A stretch of DNA of 64,000 nt, from the NCBI GenBank assembly GCA_024684815.1, contig JAIKWL010000046.1:1-64000 (forward strand). Reading direction: 5' to 3'. The stretch comes from Saccharofermentans sp. (lineage in GTDB: Bacteria; Bacillota; Clostridia; Saccharofermentanales; Saccharofermentanaceae). Under the pieces are notes generated by a model that was not told the origin of the DNA, searched no databases, and saw only the letters and a list, made by a program, of their open reading frames with translations. Each line of letters opens with the position of its first letter. Position 1 is the first letter of the stretch. Positions 61,374-64,000 of this stretch are shown one piece after another. The position numbers were made by a program, and so were the translations under genes.

Positions 61374-62026
61374 ACGATATTGAGATAGCGCCTTCCATAC
61401 TCGCAGCTGATTTCGGATACCTTATGAGAGATATAAAGGCTGTCGAGGGCTGTTGTGAGTATCTTCACATAGATGTGATGGACGGACATTACGTCAATAA
61501 TATCTCATTCGGCATACCGGTTATTGAATCTATAAGGAAATACACTGATATCAAGTTCTACACACATCTGATGATCACCGAACCTGAGAAGTATATTAAA
61601 GCATTTGCTGATGCGGGTTCTGACAATATCACATTCCATATTGAGTGTACTGATGATCCCGACCGTCTCATAAAGGAGATCGAGTCCTACGGGCTTACTG
61701 CAGGAATTGCCGTTCATCCCGACACTCCGGTCGAGAAAGTTTTCCCTTATATCGGTAAGGTGGCAATCATTCTTATTATGACTGTCTATCCCGGATTCGG
61801 CGGACAGGGTTATCTTGAGTCGTCTGATGAAAGGATCAGAAAGCTTAAGAAAGCTATTGATGATGCCGGAGCTGATACAGTTATTTCGGTTGACGGAGGC
61901 GTTTCCGGATCAACTATCGGAAAGATATATGATGCCGGTGCGAGACTTTTTGTTGCCGGCAGCGCTGTTTTCCATTCAGATGATCCGGCTAAAGCCGTTG
62001 AAGATCTTAAAAAATGCTGTACCTGA
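61370..62026 (+). CDS. rpe: Ribulose-phosphate 3-epimerase
   Basis: Rpe interconverts ribulose 5-phosphate and xylulose 5-phosphate. The 218-residue TIM barrel has IAPSILAADFGYL, HIDVMDGHYVNNISFG, THLMITEPEKYI, MTVYPGFGGQ and SVDGGV, with metal His and Asp residues in place. It lies in its usual position between rsgA and thiN and overlaps both. Confidence 0.96.
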   Translation: MNDIEIAPSILAADFGYLMRDIKAVEGCCEYLHIDVMDGHYVNNISFGIPVIESIRKYTDIKFYTHLMITEPEKYIKAFADAGSDNITFHIECTDDPDRLIKEIESYGLTAGIAVHPDTPVEKVFPYIGKVAIILIMTVYPGFGGQGYLESSDERIRKLKKAIDDAGADTVISVDGGVSGSTIGKIYDAGARLFVAGSAVFHSDDPAKAVEDLKKCCT

Positions 62027-62685
62027 TCGTAACAGGCGGCCCTTTGCCTGATGAAGCTTCACATGTAATAACAGAAGCATCTGAACTTGTTTCCGGAACT
62101 GTGATCATAGGCTGTGACGGCGGCTGTGATTTCTTAGCATCGCACGGTATAGTTCCTGACATGGCAGTGGGGGATATGGATTCGATCTCTCAGGACGGAT
62201 TGGGATTCCTTGAGTTAAACAACGTCTTTACTGAAAGATATCCTGCCGAGAAGGACTGGACTGATACCGAGATCGCATTGGGGAAGGCTGAAGATGATGA
62301 CGATATCATTCTCGTAGCTCCCGTGACAGGAAGGATCGATCATGTTATTGCAAATCTTCAGTTAGTTCTTAATTTCAGGGTTTCGGGAAGAAAGATAAAG
62401 ATAACTGACGGTATAACCTCCTGTTATCCCTTGTACGGTGAAGATGATGTAACGGTGGAACTTGATCCCGTTAAGGGACCTGTGGCAGTATCGCTCATCC
62501 CGTGGGATTTTTCGTCTCCTGTTAAAGGTGTCTCGACAAAAGGACTATATTATCCTCTGGAAGATCATGACCTTGCTGCAGGATCGACTTTTTCTTTTTC
62601 GAACTGTCCTTTGTCCGGAGCGAAAAGATTTACTGTATCAATAAAGTCAGGACTTATGCTCGTAGTGGTTACGGAGGCAAAATAG
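62014..62685 (+). CDS. thiN: Thiamine pyrophosphokinase
   Basis: ThiN makes thiamine diphosphate from thiamine and ATP. The 223-residue protein has GCDGGCDFLASHGIVPDMAVGDMDS, EKDWTDTEIAL and APVTGRIDHVIANLQL, which are the substrate and ATP motifs. It overlaps the end of rpe by 13 bases and is the last gene of the def operon. Confidence 0.93.
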   Translation: MLYLIVTGGPLPDEASHVITEASELVSGTVIIGCDGGCDFLASHGIVPDMAVGDMDSISQDGLGFLELNNVFTERYPAEKDWTDTEIALGKAEDDDDIILVAPVTGRIDHVIANLQLVLNFRVSGRKIKITDGITSCYPLYGEDDVTVELDPVKGPVAVSLIPWDFSSPVKGVSTKGLYYPLEDHDLAAGSTFSFSNCPLSGAKRFTVSIKSGLMLVVVTEAK

Positions 62686-62732
62686 CGTTAAAAAGTTGAG
62701 ACTGGTTTTCTATTGAATGAGACTGAAAAACC

Positions 62733-62746
62733 GTATAAACTTATAC
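62733..62746. repeat. Palindrome GTATAA-AC-TTATAC
   Basis: A perfect six-base inverted repeat lies between thiN and the terminator at 62759. A GGTTTTC/GAAAAACC pairing lies just upstream (62704-62732). It may be an operator or part of the 3' end of the operon. Confidence 0.35.
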
Positions 62747-62758
62747 TGCAAATAAATG

Positions 62759-62789
62759 AACGCATCCTTTTTTGAGGGTGCGTTTTTTT
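62759..62789 (+). terminator. Terminator of the def-thiN operon
   Basis: AACGCATCC (62759-62767) pairs with GGGTGCGTT (62776-62784) with one G-U pair and is followed by a run of T. Confidence 0.9.
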
Positions 62790-62820
62790 ATGCAAATATT
62801 TTTTTACGGAGGAAGAGCCT

Positions 62821-63780
62821 ATGTTAAGTTATGAGAGTTTCAAGACGAGGGTGCTGAGTGAGTTTCTCGACTACATGCCTGAACGTTACGCTGATTGCGA
62901 GCTTGAGATCAGAAGAGTTCCCAAAGTTAACAGCTGTCTTACAGGTATTGTGATCAAGCCTAAGAAGAAAGGTTCTTTTTGTGGTCCCACGTTCTATCTT
63001 GAGCGGATGTACGATCAGTACAGACAATGCGGATCTTTCGAGAAAGTCATGGCAAATCAGGCGATCTATCTTGAAGAATCACTGAAGTATCTGCCGAAAG
63101 ATATCATGAACCTTGATATTGCAGGCATGAAGGACAAGATCGTGTTCCAGGTGGTCAACACCAGGGATAACAGTGAGATGATAAATCTCTGCCCGCACAG
63201 AAATATAATGGATCTTTCCGTTGTCTACAGGGTCATAGTAAACGTTGACAGTGAGGGTGTATCCGGTTTTCTGATAACAAATGATATTGCAAGAGCTGAA
63301 GATCTGACCGAGCCTCTTTTGTACAGCCTTGCCAGGAAGAACACCAGAAAGCTTTTTCCGTTCAGGATAGAGAGGATCGAACAGACTATGATGCGTATGA
63401 TGAGAAGATACGGGGCAGAGGATGATGATATTGAATCCGCTTTCTGCGGGATGGACGACACTCCGGATAAAGAAAGAGTATATGTGATCAGCAACAAATA
63501 TGAGTTCTTCGGCGCCAATGCTCTCCTTTACCGCGAAGTGATCGGAAAGGTCGCGAAAAATATCGGAACAGACTGTTATGTACTTCCGTCTTCTGTCCAC
63601 GATCTTGTCGTGCTGTCTACTGATGTGTTCAACGAAAGCGCGAAACTGATCAATCTGGTCAAGGAGACTAACAGCGAGCACGTGAGGGTGTCTGACAGAT
63701 TGTCGGACAGCATCTATCTGTACAGCGTTGATAACAAGTCCATCAACCTGGTATCAGAGCCGGCAGAGGAGGTGTCGTAG
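62821..63780 (+). CDS. DUF5688-family protein
   Basis: The 319-residue soluble protein matches the DUF5688 family, which is frequent and often multicopy in Lachnospiraceae and has no known function. Typical parts are an N-terminal YESFKTRVLSEF helix, the PTFYLERMYDQYRQ segment, VVYRVIVN, and the C-terminal DCYVLPSSVHDLVVL strand. No signal peptide or membrane helix. SD ACGGAGGAAG. It follows a terminator by 30 bases, with no clear promoter between, and lies one base before the secreted-protein gene. Confidence 0.8.
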   Translation: MLSYESFKTRVLSEFLDYMPERYADCELEIRRVPKVNSCLTGIVIKPKKKGSFCGPTFYLERMYDQYRQCGSFEKVMANQAIYLEESLKYLPKDIMNLDIAGMKDKIVFQVVNTRDNSEMINLCPHRNIMDLSVVYRVIVNVDSEGVSGFLITNDIARAEDLTEPLLYSLARKNTRKLFPFRIERIEQTMMRMMRRYGAEDDDIESAFCGMDDTPDKERVYVISNKYEFFGANALLYREVIGKVAKNIGTDCYVLPSSVHDLVVLSTDVFNESAKLINLVKETNSEHVRVSDRLSDSIYLYSVDNKSINLVSEPAEEVS

Positions 63781-63781
63781 T

Positions 63782-64000
63782 ATGAGGATACCTGTGAAAA
63801 ACAAGCTGAGACTGATCTCAGGTTTTATAGCGGCAACGATAGCGATATGCACGTTGCCGTTTTTTATTTCTCCCAAGCATCTCGAGGCAGCAGTTATAAG
63901 TTCCAATGCGATGGTCTCGGATGAAGATGTTAAAGAGGCCGGATATATGTCTTCTAAAGCTTTCAGAGATGCTGTCATCGATGCCTGCCGCAGGATGGAC
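63782..64000 (+). CDS. Secreted protein, 3' part outside the window
   Basis: An open frame of 73 codons runs from ATG 63782 to the window edge, with GAGGAGGTG upstream. The N-terminus (KNKLRLISGFIAATIAI, then a hydrophobic core and a likely cut after LEAA) is a signal peptide. The pattern K-LISGF-AA is like the N-terminus of the repeat protein at 39907, so it may be a similar surface protein. The mature part is too short to assign. Confidence 0.75.
   Translation, partial: MRIPVKNKLRLISGFIAATIAICTLPFFISPKHLEAAVISSNAMVSDEDVKEAGYMSSKAFRDAVIDACRRMD

Noticed and set aside
1..64000. CRISPR arrays, insertion sequences, toxin-antitoxin pairs, phage genes
   Set aside because: No evenly spaced repeats, transposase or integrase, or short gene pairs of that sort were found on reading the window.

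Overview
The window looks like chromosomal DNA of a low-to-medium GC, Gram-positive anaerobe of class Clostridia, probably a gut or rumen member of the Lachnospiraceae or a neighbouring family. The evidence is the canonical Firmicutes order def-fmt-rsmB-rlmN-prpC-prkC-rsgA-rpe-thiN, ruvC-ruvA-ruvB-queH, rqcH, comEC-holA, mreC-mreD-PBP2, strong SD sequences, surface proteins with choline-binding-type repeats, Thr-Pro spacers and a DUF5688 protein. No rRNA, CRISPR array, insertion sequence, integrase or phage gene is visible. Almost everything is host core genome with a few accessory blocks.

Layout. 1-138: end of a tRNA-Gly and a tRNA-Arg. 0.3-1.8 kb: two small zinc-ribbon proteins. 1.9-8.1 kb: a type IIA topoisomerase pair (parE/parC-like) and a membrane-anchored deacetylase-like protein whose expected metal ligands are missing. 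8.2-11.5 kb: a PH-like protein, a sirtuin with a lysine-rich tail, and a membrane-bound MutS-like ATPase. 11.6-16.1 kb: a four-gene signalling cassette of kinase-like protein, vWA protein, PP2C phosphatase with a membrane anchor, and coiled-coil protein. This is the best candidate for a little-described system. 16.1-19.1 kb (minus strand): polytopic membrane protein, tRNA-Lys, Gfo/Idh/MocA oxidoreductase. 19.2-23.5 kb: pyrimidine nucleoside phosphorylase, ruvCAB, queH. 23.5-29.0 kb (minus): rqcH, a small membrane protein, two tandem long PRPP synthetase paralogues (one lacking the catalytic lysine) and engB.

29.1-34.1 kb: comEC, a GH25 lipoprotein and holA. 34.3-36.0 kb: NADP-type isocitrate dehydrogenase and a SEC-C protein. 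36.0-41.8 kb: mreC, mreD, PBP2 and a repeat-bearing surface protein. 41.9-43.0 kb: a divergent methylglyoxal-synthase-fold protein overlapping a glyoxalase-II-like hydrolase. 43.2-45.9 kb: three TadE-like/pilus-associated envelope proteins. 46-49.5 kb: a small membrane protein, a TrpR/YerC-like regulator with an insertion in its DNA-binding motif, and secA. 49.6-51.2 kb: a second repeat surface protein. 51.4-53.5 kb: purine nucleoside phosphorylase and S-adenosylhomocysteinase. 53.6-62.7 kb: the def-to-thiN operon, including a PASTA kinase with an extra C-terminal domain and its PP2C phosphatase. 62.8-64 kb: a DUF5688 protein and the start of a secreted protein.

Two separate kinase/PP2C systems (11.6-16.1 kb and 57.5-60.4 kb) lie in the same window. 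A 15-base repeat containing two TTGTCG boxes occurs identically upstream of comEC and upstream of the pilus-like operon, which suggests one regulator may control both. Functional statements rest on motif recognition by eye. No database search or structure prediction was run.
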